Assembly: GCA_946479285.1 (NCBI GenBank)
Contig: CAMLFH010000031.1
Coordinates: 1 to 43,817, forward strand
Direction: 5' to 3'
Source of the DNA: an uncultured Flavobacteriales bacterium
GTDB taxonomy: Bacteria; Bacteroidota; Bacteroidia; Flavobacteriales; Crocinitomicaceae
Length of the DNA: 43,817 bases
Shown: positions 35,901 through 43,817 of the stretch, one piece after another
Layout: every line of letters begins with the position of its first letter
Numbering within the stretch: the stretch's first letter is position 1
The notes under the pieces: generated by a model
What the model saw: the letters and a program-made list of their open reading frames with translations, nothing else
Told to the model about the DNA's origin: nothing
The model's database searches: none
Translations under genes and position numbers: made by a program

Positions 35901-37846
35901 ACGATGATGTAGAATTTGGCGGAACAGAAACCGCAGATGATTTCGCAGCGAATGCAGACATCGGTTTATCTGGTCCTATCACAGATATTAACGTCTCCAA
36001 CAACAATGCAGCATACCTGCAAACTAATTCTTGTGTTCATTTCTACTATGCATTATGTCCGAATGTGCAAAACATGTTGGTGATTCCATCAACGGATGAT
36101 GCACAACTAAATTGGGATGCAGGTCTTTATGGAGAAACAAACTGGACAGTCATTTACGGTTTGGACGGATTTGATCCAACAGTACCAGGTCAGGCCATCG
36201 ATACATTAACTGTTACTTCTTCAGATGTAACTTTCGGTAATACATTGGATCAATTGACTTGTTACGATGCATACATTTATTCTGAATGTACTGCAGACAA
36301 CTTAACATCTAACGGTTTCTTAGTGAACTTCTGTACAAAACCTTATTGTGCGGACGTAACATCACTTGCAGGAATGACTGATGCTGACTCTTTAGAATTG
36401 ACCTGGAACTGGACGCCGTCAAGTTTGGCTTTTCCTGTAACAGGATTCAATATCCAGTACGGAATGACAGGATTTAATCTTGGAAACGGATTCATTGATG
36501 ATGCAGACGGAATTAATTTTGCGGATACTGTATTCAACGCAGCATTAATGGCATCCGGTGTTTACCAGGTTTATGTTCAGGCCGAATGTGATAACGGTAC
36601 TTCAACTGACACTTCTAACTGGGTTGGTCCGATTTCATTGGTAATGCCTGCTACAAATGATATTGTTTGTTTCCAGGAAGCTTTATTATTTGATACAGAT
36701 TACACTTTCAACACTGCCGGAGCAGGCGTATCTCTTAATGAAACAAACATTGCTCCTCCTGCAACAGGTCCTCAAACAACTACAGGTTGGGTAAATTCCA
36801 CTTTGAACGGTACACTTTGGTATTCTTTCGTTGCCCCGGCATCCGGACAACTGCGCATCAATTCAACAGCTAATAACTTCAATTCACAGGCGGCTGTCTA
36901 TTCGGCAGTAAATTGTGCAGACTTTAATACGTTCACCTTAATAGCAGCAAATGATGATGCGATTGGCGGAACTAATTTGGCACCTAATTTTACGGTTTGT
37001 GGTCTAACACCCGGAGCTACCTATTATTTAATGGTGGATAAATTCACTGCGGCAAATGGCAATTTTGCAGTCCGAATTTCAGACATTCTTCTGAATGCAG
37101 GTGCAGCAAACCCATTAACAAATGTTTGTACAGGTGATACCGTCAATCTATTCAATACGATTTCGGGGTATGATGCAGGCGGAGTTTGGTCTTCATCAAT
37201 CCCGGCAGTCAATATCAGTATTAGTGATTCTTTATTGAATTCAGAAGCCATTTCTTTCAACACATATAATCTTCAGTATCGTGTAACGGACGGATGTGCG
37301 TATGATTCGATCATTTCACAAGTAAAGTTATTCCCTCTTTCCAATGCAGGTCAGGACGGTTCTATTACGGCCTGTAAGAATGAGCCTGTTGATCTATTGG
37401 CAGGTTTGAACGGAATGGCGGATTTGAATGGAAATTGGTACGATCCTTCTGATGCTCTGATGCCGAACTCACAAGTAAATACTGCAAACTTCCCCGGACA
37501 GTATAACTATGATTACATTGCAGGAAACGGAATTTGTCCGAATGATACTGCAAACGTGGTGGTTAATGTAATTGGAACTTGTGACTGGTTATCGGTTGCT
37601 GAAAGCGCTTTAGAAGAAGTATCACTTCATCCAAACCCTTCCACAGGTGTTGTTTTCATTGAATCATCATTTTCGGGAAGTTTTGATTTAGTGGTGACGG
37701 ATATTAACGGACGTACTGTTCAAACAGGAACAAATATTTCTTCCGGAACAAACACCATAAACCTGGAAGAGATAGAAAGAGGAACGTACTTCTTCATACT
37801 TTCAACTCACAATGCTGAAAAGGTATTCCGAGTGGTTATTCAGTAA
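32924..37846 (+). CDS. Large multidomain surface protein with T9SS type A sorting domain (paralogue 2)
   Basis: At 1640 residues, this is the longest complete gene here. The signal peptide ends KTQAQ. Residues about 27-265 form a beta-sandwich head (GIPIGFNFTYNGIVFDRFAINANGWISLG) that recurs in diverged form near 850-1040. Ig-like segments (about 270-430), a unique region and an SprB-type repeat (about 686-765, VDVSCNGLTNGSFTL) follow. Next are a fibronectin-III repeat (about 766-846), the second sandwich, and two more fibronectin-III-like repeats. The common tail shared with its neighbours comprises a PPC-like domain, a SNAGQDG block and the type A CTD (HPNPSTGVVFIES ... RVVIQ). It lacks the GEVED domain of the flanking paralogues. 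Presumably a secreted surface adhesin. No convincing promoter was found, but it is bounded by terminators on both sides. Confidence 0.9.
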   Translation: MKKNYHQIFSWLVLFALVLFGEKTQAQVSSYLFNESAGTYTPITGGVVYGTITTDEQRFVDPATPAGGTVLTGVGIPIGFNFTYNGIVFDRFAINANGWISLGQSSLTPSVDIASTSAYTALSSTAANTPTLLRNRIAGMARNLAAQTGSEIRVETIGTAPNRICVVQWTDYKRSGTTGNGDLLNFQIRLFETSNYVQIMFGACTFGTTSSASTHVGLGGTVATDYNNRTSTTSWLATTAGTANSQGITISGTVTPPTSGSYYIWGTMPTVPPAPVQAAGAPTCSGGSDLNMIGSPANTDEIWYWQTSITGTSTTNPASSPWTVFANGTYYVRAFNPLLNVWSAESSITVTNFPVAVAPPTPVAAANPACAPGTTISMPAAPAGIEYYWQGTVVNGSSNANPATIPFNITATGTYHVASYETASQCWSPTTGLTVTVDSQIPNNPTVSTPYLNICTGATTGMIATITTSNAAGSLTTTSAGGNGCGGGAMFNITTNANSLNITSLDIISNVNGAQTVEVFYKTGTYLGSETTAGAWTSNGTYAITSTTGTPINIDITDLLIPSSSLYGIYVKYGAQYTNITGATNYTNADLTITTGAGLCSLFGGLNANRGFNGTVHYTIPMPSSATWFDAPTGGNIVGTGTPFETVGSSILASPATTGSYNFYAASTLGGCYSTNRALVTVNVNPVSLYLSPVDVSCNGLTNGSFTLDSLDCGTGPFLYSINNGPFQTIPTNLAAGTYSIVAQDAALAVSAPNTIVIIEPSAPQNLNAFNVTYYNGQLTWTPQGNETSWNVEYGPAGFTPGSSPFPIINATNDTIFVSGLTENTSYEFYVQAGCTASSDWAGPFSFATDPGFLAWDNECPAIGFFDISGTGTDLNSVDDGEVGITLPFAFPYQGGSITDLTVGNNGGIQLGTLTGAVGYGGNMTTITGDYLFAWGDDLDDETGNVYYQVTGTAPNQVAVFQWNNQNNFSNGAGSVTFQIQMHQATGEIYYVYDDVEFGGTETADDFAANADIGLSGPITDINVSNNNAAYLQTNSCVHFYYALCPNVQNMLVIPSTDDAQLNWDAGLYGETNWTVIYGLDGFDPTVPGQAIDTLTVTSSDVTFGNTLDQLTCYDAYIYSECTADNLTSNGFLVNFCTKPYCADVTSLAGMTDADSLELTWNWTPSSLAFPVTGFNIQYGMTGFNLGNGFIDDADGINFADTVFNAALMASGVYQVYVQAECDNGTSTDTSNWVGPISLVMPATNDIVCFQEALLFDTDYTFNTAGAGVSLNETNIAPPATGPQTTTGWVNSTLNGTLWYSFVAPASGQLRINSTANNFNSQAAVYSAVNCADFNTFTLIAANDDAIGGTNLAPNFTVCGLTPGATYYLMVDKFTAANGNFAVRISDILLNAGAANPLTNVCTGDTVNLFNTISGYDAGGVWSSSIPAVNISISDSLLNSEAISFNTYNLQYRVTDGCAYDSIISQVKLFPLSNAGQDGSITACKNEPVDLLAGLNGMADLNGNWYDPSDALMPNSQVNTANFPGQYNYDYIAGNGICPNDTANVVVNVIGTCDWLSVAESALEEVSLHPNPSTGVVFIESSFSGSFDLVVTDINGRTVQTGTNISSGTNTINLEEIERGTYFFILSTHNAEKVFRVVIQ

Positions 37847-37870
37847 TTGATTTTTATCGTTTTATTTTAA

Positions 37871-37909
37871 AAAAGGGGGGCTTATGTTTTGTAAGCCTCC
37901 CTTTTGTTG
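37871..37909 (+). terminator. Rho-independent terminator after paralogue 2
   Basis: A 14-base stem (AAAAGGGGGGCTTA with TAAGCCTCCCTTTT, one G-T wobble) has a 7-base loop and ends in a T-rich tail. The following stretch 37910-38127 has no ORF; it contains an imperfect AT-rich region that I cannot interpret. Confidence 0.78.
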
Positions 37910-38127
37910 ATTAATCAATTATTGAAACAATAGTTGATATGAAATTTAACAACTCAATTGTTAGGTCAATGAAAAGAAGCGGTAAAACAAAAGCCCGGAA
38001 AACCCTTAATTTCAAAGGGGTTTAAGTTGCCATGGTAATTCATCAACTAAACCTTACATTTAAGAAACTCATAATGTCTTTAGAGTAAAAAATAAAATAA
38101 AAAAATGTTATTGAACCGTTAATTCTT

Positions 38128-38135
38128 TACATTTG
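38128..38135 (+). promoter_or_regulatory. -7 promoter box of paralogue 3
   Basis: TACATTTG is a perfect TAnnTTTG match 25 bases before the ATG at 38161. The nearest TTG upstream is 14 bases away, shorter than usual. Confidence 0.5.
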
Positions 38136-38160
38136 CCTGAACGTAAATAAATTATACTTT

Positions 38161-41100
38161 ATGAAGAAAAAATTACTACTTGGTCTGGCAGGACTATTAG
38201 TAGGAATTCAATCTGCATTTGCGACAACGTGTCCATCTGCGATTGTACTTCCCGCTACTCCTACCTTACCTTACACAGATCCGTCTGTGGTTTGTGGTGG
38301 GACGAACGACATCGACTTCGCTTCAAACTACGACAACGGATTGGAAGCGCTGTACACCTGGACACCGACGTCCAACTACAGCAACGTAACTGTTTCCTAT
38401 ACAGGTCAATCCTGGATAGGAATTTTTATCTATCAAGGTTGTCCTACGTCAGGTGGAACACTTGTAACAAGTCAAACTACTTCCGGTACATCTTTAACTA
38501 CAGCTGCATTTAACTTAACTGCTGGCGTACAGTACTACATTATGTTTGACACCTGGCCGGCACCGCCAAGTCCATGTGCGGGAAGTTTTACAATTAACGG
38601 AACAATCGTTCTTCCTTGTACGGCTCCTCCAACAGCAGGAACAGTTTCAGCTGCAAACAACCCAATCTGTCCTTCTGTAAGCAACACGCTTTCTTTGCTT
38701 GGTGCAGGATCAGGAACAGGTATGACTTACCAATGGCAAAGCTCATTAACAGGTGCTCCTGGTACATTTGCTAACATTGCTGGAGCTACTGCAGCTACTT
38801 ACGCAAGTTCACAAACGGTTAATACTTACTACCGTGCTTATTTGACTTGTTCGGGAATGTCTGACACAACTGCGTCTCTTCTTGTTACTACAAACTCATT
38901 CATTAACTGTTACTGTACAAGTACAGCAACAAGCACTGCTGATGATGATATCGGTCAAATCACGTTCGGAACTTTTGCAAATCCTGCAACTGCTCCAACA
39001 CCTTTGGTTTCCAATGCTTCGTCTTCTAATATGTACACAAACAATACGGCTCTTGGGCCTATTAATGCAGTATTAGGAGCTTCTTATCCATTCACACTTA
39101 CACAAATTAACTCCAGCGGATCGTATTACCAATGTGATTTTGGGGTATACATCGATTACAACCACAACGGATTGTTTACTGATCCGGGAGAAGCTGTTAC
39201 AGGAGTAGGGCCAGCTAGTGTAATAACTACAGGACCACACTGGACTACAACTATCAACATTCCTTTGACTGCAATGACAGGTCTGACAAGAATGCGTGTT
39301 GTACAAAACGAAACTGGAACTACAACATCATGTGGTACTTATACTTGGGGTGAAACTGAAGATTACACAATCAATATTCAGTGTCCTACTTTTACAGGTA
39401 CAGGAGCTGTTGACCAGGGAATTTGTTCCGGTACAGCTGCAACATTTACTGGTACGCCTTCTTATGCAGCTGCAACTATCAGCTGGTGGGATTCTCCGGT
39501 AGGTGGTATGCAATTAGGAACAGGTAACTCGTATACTACTCCTTCATTGACATCTACAACAACTTATTATGTTCAGGAAGATTACGCGGGATGTCCGTCT
39601 TCTACTCGTGCAGATATTGATGCAATCGTAACTGCTGTAGCGGTAACTCTTGTTCCAATTAACGTTACTTGTAACGGTTTGGCAAACGGAAGCTTTACAC
39701 AAACGGCTGTTAGCTGTGGTACTGCTCCATTCCAGTATTCATTAGATGGAATTACCTGGGGACCAATCCCAACAAACCTTACAGCTGGTACTTATTTCTT
39801 CTATGTTCAGGATAACGTAGGTGGAATTAGCGCGCCAACTCAGGTAATCATTACTCAACCAATTGCTCCTACAGCATTGAATGCTTACAACGTTACTTTC
39901 TTTAACGGAATGGCAACATGGACTCCACAAGGAGCTGAAACAACCTGGAACGTTCAATACGGACCAGCTGGATTCACACTTGGATCAAGTCCAATCCCTG
40001 CTTTGAACGGTGTAACTAACGATACTGTTCAACTTACAGGATTGACTCCGGATACTGATTACGAATTCTATGTTCAGGCTGGATGTACTGCATCTTCTGC
40101 TTGGGCCGGACCATTCTCTTTCTCAACAGATGTTCCTTTCTCAACTTGGGATAGCCAATGTGGACCTGGATTCACTCCAATCCATACAAACGGAACTGCT
40201 TTGAACCTTGCTGATGATGCATCTATTGGAATTACAACTGTTAACCCTATTTCTTTCCAGGGTGTTACTTCAAACAACATTACTGTTAGTAACAACGGAT
40301 GGATTCAATTCGGTGCAGTAACTTTAAATGCATGGAACGTCGACTTAGATGATGAAGAAGGAAACGTTTACTGGAGAGAAACTGCTATCGGTGGTGATAA
40401 CTACTTCATCGTTGAGTGGTACAACAGACCAAAATTCTCTACTGTTTCAGGACAAAATGTAACTTTCGAAATCGCAGTTAACCAAACTACAGGTGAAGTT
40501 TACTACTTGTACGATGATAAGGTTTTCGGTGGATCTCAAAGTGCATATGACTTTGCAGGTAACTTCGCTACAATCTCTGCTTCAGGGCCAATGTCAACAA
40601 TTACTGTTTCTTACAACAGTCAGACATACCTGCAAAACAATTCTTGTGTAAGATTCTACACTGCACTTTGTCCGAATGTTCAAAACATGGTGACAATTAC
40701 AACTGCTGACGATGCTACCTTGAACTGGGATGCAGGTGCATACGGAGAAACTAACTGGACAGTAATCTACGGTTTAGACGGATTTGATCCAACAGTACCG
40801 GGGCAGGCAATTGACACATTAACCGTTACTACATCAGATGTTCTAACTTTTGGTAGTACTTTGACACAGTTGACTTGTTATGATGCTTATGTTTACTCTG
40901 AGTGTCAGTCAGACAACTTAACTTCTGATGGTTTCTTAGTAAACTTCTGTACAAAACCATACTGTTCTGATATCACATCACTTGCAGGAATGACAGATGC
41001 TGACTCTTTAGAATTGACCTGGAACTGGACTCCATCAAGTGTGGCTTTCCCTGTAACAGGATTCAATATTCAGTACGGAATGACAGGATTTGCTCTTGGA

Positions 41101-42459
41101 AGCGGATTCATTGATGATGCAGATGGGATTAACTTCGCTGATACTGTATTCAACGCAGCATTGATGGGGTCTGGTGTTTACCAGGTTTATGTTCAGGCTG
41201 AGTGTGATAACGGTACTTCAATTGACACTTCTAACTGGGTAGGTCCAATTTCATTGGTAATGCCTTTGACAAATGATATCGTTTGTACGCAGGAAGCGCT
41301 TCAATTGAATACTGTTTATACATTCAATAATAACGGAGCTGCAGTTTCTTTGAACGAAACAAACATCGCTCCTCCTGCAACAGGTGCTCAAACAACAACA
41401 GGTTGGATCAATTCAACATTGAACGGAACATTGTGGTATACATTCGTAGCGCCTCCATCCGGTTCGGTTAGAGTTAACTCAAATGCAATTTCTTACAACG
41501 GACAGGCTGCTGTATACTCAGCTGTAAACTGTGCTGACTTTAACACATTCACGTTAAGAGCAGCTAATGATAATGAAATCGGTGGTTCAAGTGTTGCTCC
41601 AAACTTCACAGTTTGTGGTTTAACACCAGGTTCAACTTATTACATTATGTATGACAAGTTTGACGGTACTTCAGGTAACTTCAGCTTACGTGTAACTGAG
41701 ATAGTTCTTCAAGGAGGTAATGCTCTTCCATTAACTGAGATCTGTTACGGATCGAATGTTGATCTATTTACAACAATTACTGGTAACAACACTGGTGGTA
41801 CATGGTCTTCTGCAATTCCTGCAGTAAACGCAAGCATCACAGGTTCAGATTTTGAGTCAAATGGATTAGCTTACACGACTTTCGATTTACAATACCGTGT
41901 TGTTGACGGATGTGCTTTCGATTCAATCGTATCTCAAGTGAAAGTTTATGCTCCTTCAAATGCAGGACAAGACGGTTCGATTACAGCTTGTAGAAATGAG
42001 CCTGTAGACTTATTGGCTGGATTGAACGGAAATGCTGATTTGAACGGTAACTGGTATGATCCATCTGATGTATTGATGCTAAATTCACAAGTAACAACAG
42101 CAAACTTCCCTGGTCAGTATAACTACGATTATATTTCAGGAAACGGAGTTTGTCCGGATGATACTGCAAACGTTGTTGTAACTGTTGCTAACTGTAACTG
42201 GTTGTCAGTTGACGAGGTAGCATTAGAAGAAGTATCGCTTTATCCAAACCCTTCTACAGGTGTTGTATTCGTTGAATCATCATTTGCCGGAAACTTTGAT
42301 TTAGTAGTTACTGACATCAATGGTCGTACAATCGAAACAGGTAAAAATATCGTTTCAGGTACAAACACAGTAAACTTGAAAGAAGTTGAAAGAGGTACTT
42401 ACTTCTTTAAACTTTCTACTGAGAACGCTGAGAAAGTATTCCGAGTAGTTATTCAATAA
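38161..42459 (+). CDS. GEVED/SprB/fibronectin-III surface protein with T9SS type A sorting domain (paralogue 3)
   Basis: At 1432 residues, the signal peptide ends QSAFA. Domain order: PPC-like head (about 22-150); Ig-like segment (about 155-245, CTAPPTAGTVSAANNPICPS); GEVED (about 323-407, IDYNHNGLFTDPGEAV, CGTYTWGETEDYT); Ig-like; SprB-type repeat (about 493-572); fibronectin-III repeat; beta-sandwich (GITTVNPISFQG, VSNNGWIQFG); two fibronectin-III-like repeats; PPC-like domain; SNAGQDG block; type A CTD (YPNPSTGVVFVES ... RVVIQ). The N-terminal half matches paralogue 1 and the C-terminal half matches paralogue 2, so it looks mosaic. Codon choice is unusually biased: in 40141-40690 asparagine is AAC about four times as often as AAT, which suggests high expression. 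Its own promoter box and a classic terminator make it a single-gene unit. Confidence 0.91.
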   Translation: MKKKLLLGLAGLLVGIQSAFATTCPSAIVLPATPTLPYTDPSVVCGGTNDIDFASNYDNGLEALYTWTPTSNYSNVTVSYTGQSWIGIFIYQGCPTSGGTLVTSQTTSGTSLTTAAFNLTAGVQYYIMFDTWPAPPSPCAGSFTINGTIVLPCTAPPTAGTVSAANNPICPSVSNTLSLLGAGSGTGMTYQWQSSLTGAPGTFANIAGATAATYASSQTVNTYYRAYLTCSGMSDTTASLLVTTNSFINCYCTSTATSTADDDIGQITFGTFANPATAPTPLVSNASSSNMYTNNTALGPINAVLGASYPFTLTQINSSGSYYQCDFGVYIDYNHNGLFTDPGEAVTGVGPASVITTGPHWTTTINIPLTAMTGLTRMRVVQNETGTTTSCGTYTWGETEDYTINIQCPTFTGTGAVDQGICSGTAATFTGTPSYAAATISWWDSPVGGMQLGTGNSYTTPSLTSTTTYYVQEDYAGCPSSTRADIDAIVTAVAVTLVPINVTCNGLANGSFTQTAVSCGTAPFQYSLDGITWGPIPTNLTAGTYFFYVQDNVGGISAPTQVIITQPIAPTALNAYNVTFFNGMATWTPQGAETTWNVQYGPAGFTLGSSPIPALNGVTNDTVQLTGLTPDTDYEFYVQAGCTASSAWAGPFSFSTDVPFSTWDSQCGPGFTPIHTNGTALNLADDASIGITTVNPISFQGVTSNNITVSNNGWIQFGAVTLNAWNVDLDDEEGNVYWRETAIGGDNYFIVEWYNRPKFSTVSGQNVTFEIAVNQTTGEVYYLYDDKVFGGSQSAYDFAGNFATISASGPMSTITVSYNSQTYLQNNSCVRFYTALCPNVQNMVTITTADDATLNWDAGAYGETNWTVIYGLDGFDPTVPGQAIDTLTVTTSDVLTFGSTLTQLTCYDAYVYSECQSDNLTSDGFLVNFCTKPYCSDITSLAGMTDADSLELTWNWTPSSVAFPVTGFNIQYGMTGFALGSGFIDDADGINFADTVFNAALMGSGVYQVYVQAECDNGTSIDTSNWVGPISLVMPLTNDIVCTQEALQLNTVYTFNNNGAAVSLNETNIAPPATGAQTTTGWINSTLNGTLWYTFVAPPSGSVRVNSNAISYNGQAAVYSAVNCADFNTFTLRAANDNEIGGSSVAPNFTVCGLTPGSTYYIMYDKFDGTSGNFSLRVTEIVLQGGNALPLTEICYGSNVDLFTTITGNNTGGTWSSAIPAVNASITGSDFESNGLAYTTFDLQYRVVDGCAFDSIVSQVKVYAPSNAGQDGSITACRNEPVDLLAGLNGNADLNGNWYDPSDVLMLNSQVTTANFPGQYNYDYISGNGVCPDDTANVVVTVANCNWLSVDEVALEEVSLYPNPSTGVVFVESSFAGNFDLVVTDINGRTIETGKNIVSGTNTVNLKEVERGTYFFKLSTENAEKVFRVVIQ

Positions 42460-42484
42460 GAGAAAGCACTGCTTTTGATACAGA

Positions 42485-42514
42485 AACCCCGGCATTTATC
42501 GCCGGGGTTTTTTT
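42485..42514 (+). terminator. Classic rho-independent terminator after paralogue 3
   Basis: AACCCCGGC pairs perfectly with GCCGGGGTT across a 7-base loop, followed by a run of T. Confidence 0.9.
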
Positions 42515-42527
42515 ATGCTGTTTTATA

Positions 42528-42558
42528 TTGCAAATCGACAGTTCATTTGGTACTTTTG
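42528..42558 (+). promoter_or_regulatory. Promoter of the 3-hydroxyanthranilate dioxygenase gene
   Basis: TTG (42528-42530), a 20-base spacer and a perfect TACTTTTG (42551-42558), 17 bases before the ATG at 42576. The TTG that opens the longest reading frame is this -33 element, not a start codon. Confidence 0.65.
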
Positions 42559-42575
42559 ATAAAAACACGCGGGAT

Positions 42576-43100
42576 ATGTTAATGCCATTTAATTTACATC
42601 AGTGGATCGAAGAAAACAGGGAACTCTTGAAACCACCTGTCGGAAATAAAAACCTGTATAAAGAAGCAGGTGATTTTATCGTTATGATCGTTGGAGGTCC
42701 AAATGCACGAAAAGATTATCATTTCAACGAAAGCGAAGAACTTTTCTATCAAATAGAAGGCGATATAACTGTTGGGATTCAACACGAAGGAAAGGCGAAA
42801 GATATTCATATCAAAGAAGGCGAAATGTTCCTATTGCCTGCACGTGTCCCTCACAACCCGCGTCGCGGAGAAAACACAGTTGGTTTGGTCATTGAACGTG
42901 TACGCAAAAACACAGATATGCAGGACGGCCTGTTTTGGTTCTGTGAAAAATGCAATCACGAATTAAAACACTACCGATTCAAGCTTGATAATATCGAAAA
43001 GGATTTTCTTCCACGTTTTAAAGAGTTTTATAATTCGGCTGAAATGAGAACCTGTTCAGTTTGCGGACATCAAATGGAAGCAGATCCGAAATTCATTTAA
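42576..43100 (+). CDS. 3-hydroxyanthranilate 3,4-dioxygenase
   Basis: This cupin Fe(II) dioxygenase opens the ring of 3-hydroxyanthranilate in the kynurenine route to quinolinate and NAD, or in tryptophan breakdown. With the ATG at 42576 it has 174 residues, the usual bacterial length; an alternative ATG at 42582 gives MPFNLHQW. PPVGNK and GGPNARKDYH are family signatures. The iron ligands appear as His49, Glu55 and His93, with the same 6- and 44-residue spacing as the characterised Cupriavidus enzyme. Two C-x2-C pairs (CEKC, CSVC) at the C-terminus form the rubredoxin-like metal site. No other kynurenine-pathway gene is in the window. The symbol would be haaO or nbaC depending on convention, so it is left blank. 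Confidence 0.94.
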   Translation: MLMPFNLHQWIEENRELLKPPVGNKNLYKEAGDFIVMIVGGPNARKDYHFNESEELFYQIEGDITVGIQHEGKAKDIHIKEGEMFLLPARVPHNPRRGENTVGLVIERVRKNTDMQDGLFWFCEKCNHELKHYRFKLDNIEKDFLPRFKEFYNSAEMRTCSVCGHQMEADPKFI

Positions 43101-43110
43101 TGGGAATTGT

Positions 43111-43118
43111 TACTTTTA
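43111..43118 (+). promoter_or_regulatory. Weak -7-like box before the last gene
   Basis: TACTTTTA matches TAnnTTTG at seven of eight positions, 33 bases before the ATG at 43152. The gene could equally be read from the dioxygenase promoter. Confidence 0.25.
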
Positions 43119-43151
43119 CTAAAAAACGAATTCTACTAGAAACACAAACAT

Positions 43152-43685
43152 ATGCAAGTATTTGTTGGAATCATCTTTCCTATCCTAATTTCTATAATCT
43201 CCGGTGGCGGAGTATTATTTATGGCTTACCTGTTCTTAAAGAAAACAGGAGATCGTGAGGTGAGAGCAGCCCAAATAGAATTAAAAAAAGAGCGTCAGAA
43301 GCACTTTCTTCCGATGCGGGTGGAAGCTTACCAGCGAGCAGCACTTTTAATGGAACGGATCCATCCGGGAAGTTTAGTCATGCGTCTTCACAATCCGGGA
43401 CTTCCGGCGAGAAAACTTCAAACAGATCTTTTATCTGCTATCCGGGAAGAATACGATCACAACGTTTCCCAACAAATGTTTGTTTCTCCTCAATCCTGGG
43501 AGATGGTCAAAAACTCCAAAGAGGAAACTATTAAGATTATCAATTTGGCCGGACAACAAATGGATGCCACGGCACTTTCAACGGATTTAGCTGCAAAAAT
43601 ATTTGAGATTGTAGCAGAAGTGGGGAAACTTCCCACGGAAATTACAGTAGAATACCTGCGAAAAGAATTACAGGAATTGTTTTAG
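43152..43685 (+). CDS. Conserved Bacteroidota small membrane protein, function unknown
   Basis: This 177-residue protein has one N-terminal membrane helix (FVGIIFPILISIISGGGVLFMAYLFL). A basic, helical cytoplasmic region follows (ELKKERQKHFLPMRVEAYQRAALLMERIHP, then SLVMRLHNPGLPARKLQTDLL, QQMFVSPQSWEMVKNSKEET and IINLA). I recognise it as a widespread uncharacterised protein of this phylum, but cannot assign a reaction or partner. It follows the dioxygenase by 51 bases and may share its transcript. Immediately downstream are the GTTCAA/TTGAAC tandem arrays. Confidence 0.75.
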   Translation: MQVFVGIIFPILISIISGGGVLFMAYLFLKKTGDREVRAAQIELKKERQKHFLPMRVEAYQRAALLMERIHPGSLVMRLHNPGLPARKLQTDLLSAIREEYDHNVSQQMFVSPQSWEMVKNSKEETIKIINLAGQQMDATALSTDLAAKIFEIVAEVGKLPTEITVEYLRKELQELF

Positions 43686-43690
43686 AGAAC

Positions 43691-43724
43691 GTTCAATGGG
43701 TTCAATGGGTTCAATGGGTTCAAT
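43691..43724 (+). repeat. 9-bp tandem array GTTCAATGG x3.8
   Basis: Three perfect copies of GTTCAATGG and a partial fourth directly follow the stop of the 43152 gene. The core is the reverse complement of the TTGAAC core of the next array. Confidence 0.92.
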
Positions 43725-43762
43725 TAATTAAAAATTTTTGTTTGTCTTTAAGGTTACAAAAA

Positions 43763-43817
43763 TTGAACATTTGAACATTTGAACATTTGAACATTTGAAC
43801 ATTTGAACATTTGAACA
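43763..43817 (+). repeat. 8-bp tandem array TTGAACAT, at least 6.9 copies, running off the edge
   Basis: Six perfect copies plus seven of eight bases of another reach the last base of the window, so the true length is unknown. It is in inverted orientation relative to the GTTCAATGG array 38 bases before it, so the two could pair as a stem. Confidence 0.93.

Noticed and set aside
43691..43817. Possible CRISPR array at the right end
   Set aside because: Units are 8-9 bases with no spacers; this is a microsatellite, and no cas gene is present.

Overview
The window comes from a Bacteroidota genome, most likely Flavobacteriales and plausibly near Fluviicola/Crocinitomicaceae. The evidence is several very large secreted proteins with type IX secretion system (T9SS) C-terminal sorting domains, a PorP/SprF-family protein next to a type B cargo, SprB-repeat and HYR modules, and Bacteroidota-type promoters (TTG then TAnnTTTG) just upstream of start codons. 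The genus is inference; the phylum is well supported. No tRNA, rRNA, CRISPR array, transposase, integrase or phage gene was seen.

Layout. 1-3685 (minus): 5' part of a giant surface protein, with a signal peptide, seven FG-GAP-like blades and then SprB-type repeats running off the left edge. 4122-4616 (minus): purE. 4739-9148 (plus): an HYR-repeat type B T9SS cargo followed by its PorP/SprF partner. 9195-12508 (plus): an acyltransferase and a TPR-membrane-SpoIIE phosphatase. 12679-15912 (minus): a housekeeping cluster hpt-adk-obg-PAP2 phosphatase-crcB. 16088-21541 (plus): purK and a 1418-residue propeller/PAS/SpoIIE sensor. 21559-23101 (minus): rbfA and a LolC/E-like ABC permease whose apparent start is ATT. 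23169-27535 (plus): an MsbA-like ABC exporter and a second type B cargo with a choice-of-anchor-L-like head. 27527-28312 (minus): an atypical SDR oxidoreductase. 28679-42459 (plus): three related type A T9SS cargo genes of about 1323, 1640 and 1432 residues, at least the first and third with a recognisable promoter and each with a strong terminator. 42576-43685 (plus): 3-hydroxyanthranilate 3,4-dioxygenase and a small conserved membrane protein. The window ends in two short tandem repeat arrays.

How the genes fit together. Five complete T9SS cargo proteins and one probable one (its C-terminus is outside) dominate by length. They point to a gliding or adhesive cell surface; 8090-9148 is the only secretion-machinery component here. 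The three type A paralogues share a 3' block of about 1.46 kb and look like a mosaic family formed by duplication and domain exchange. The two SpoIIE phosphatases share an output module but have different sensors, suggesting partner-switching or c-di-GMP-independent signalling; no cognate anti-sigma kinase or STAS antagonist lies in the window. Housekeeping genes (purE, purK, hpt, adk, obg, rbfA) are interleaved and look chromosomal and vertically inherited.

Start codons. In several genes the TAnnTTTG box lies 4-6 bases before the start codon (leaderless or nearly so). In hpt, the SDR, the 28679 cargo and the dioxygenase, a promoter box inside or at the edge of the longest ORF shows that the true start lies further in than the longest reading frame.
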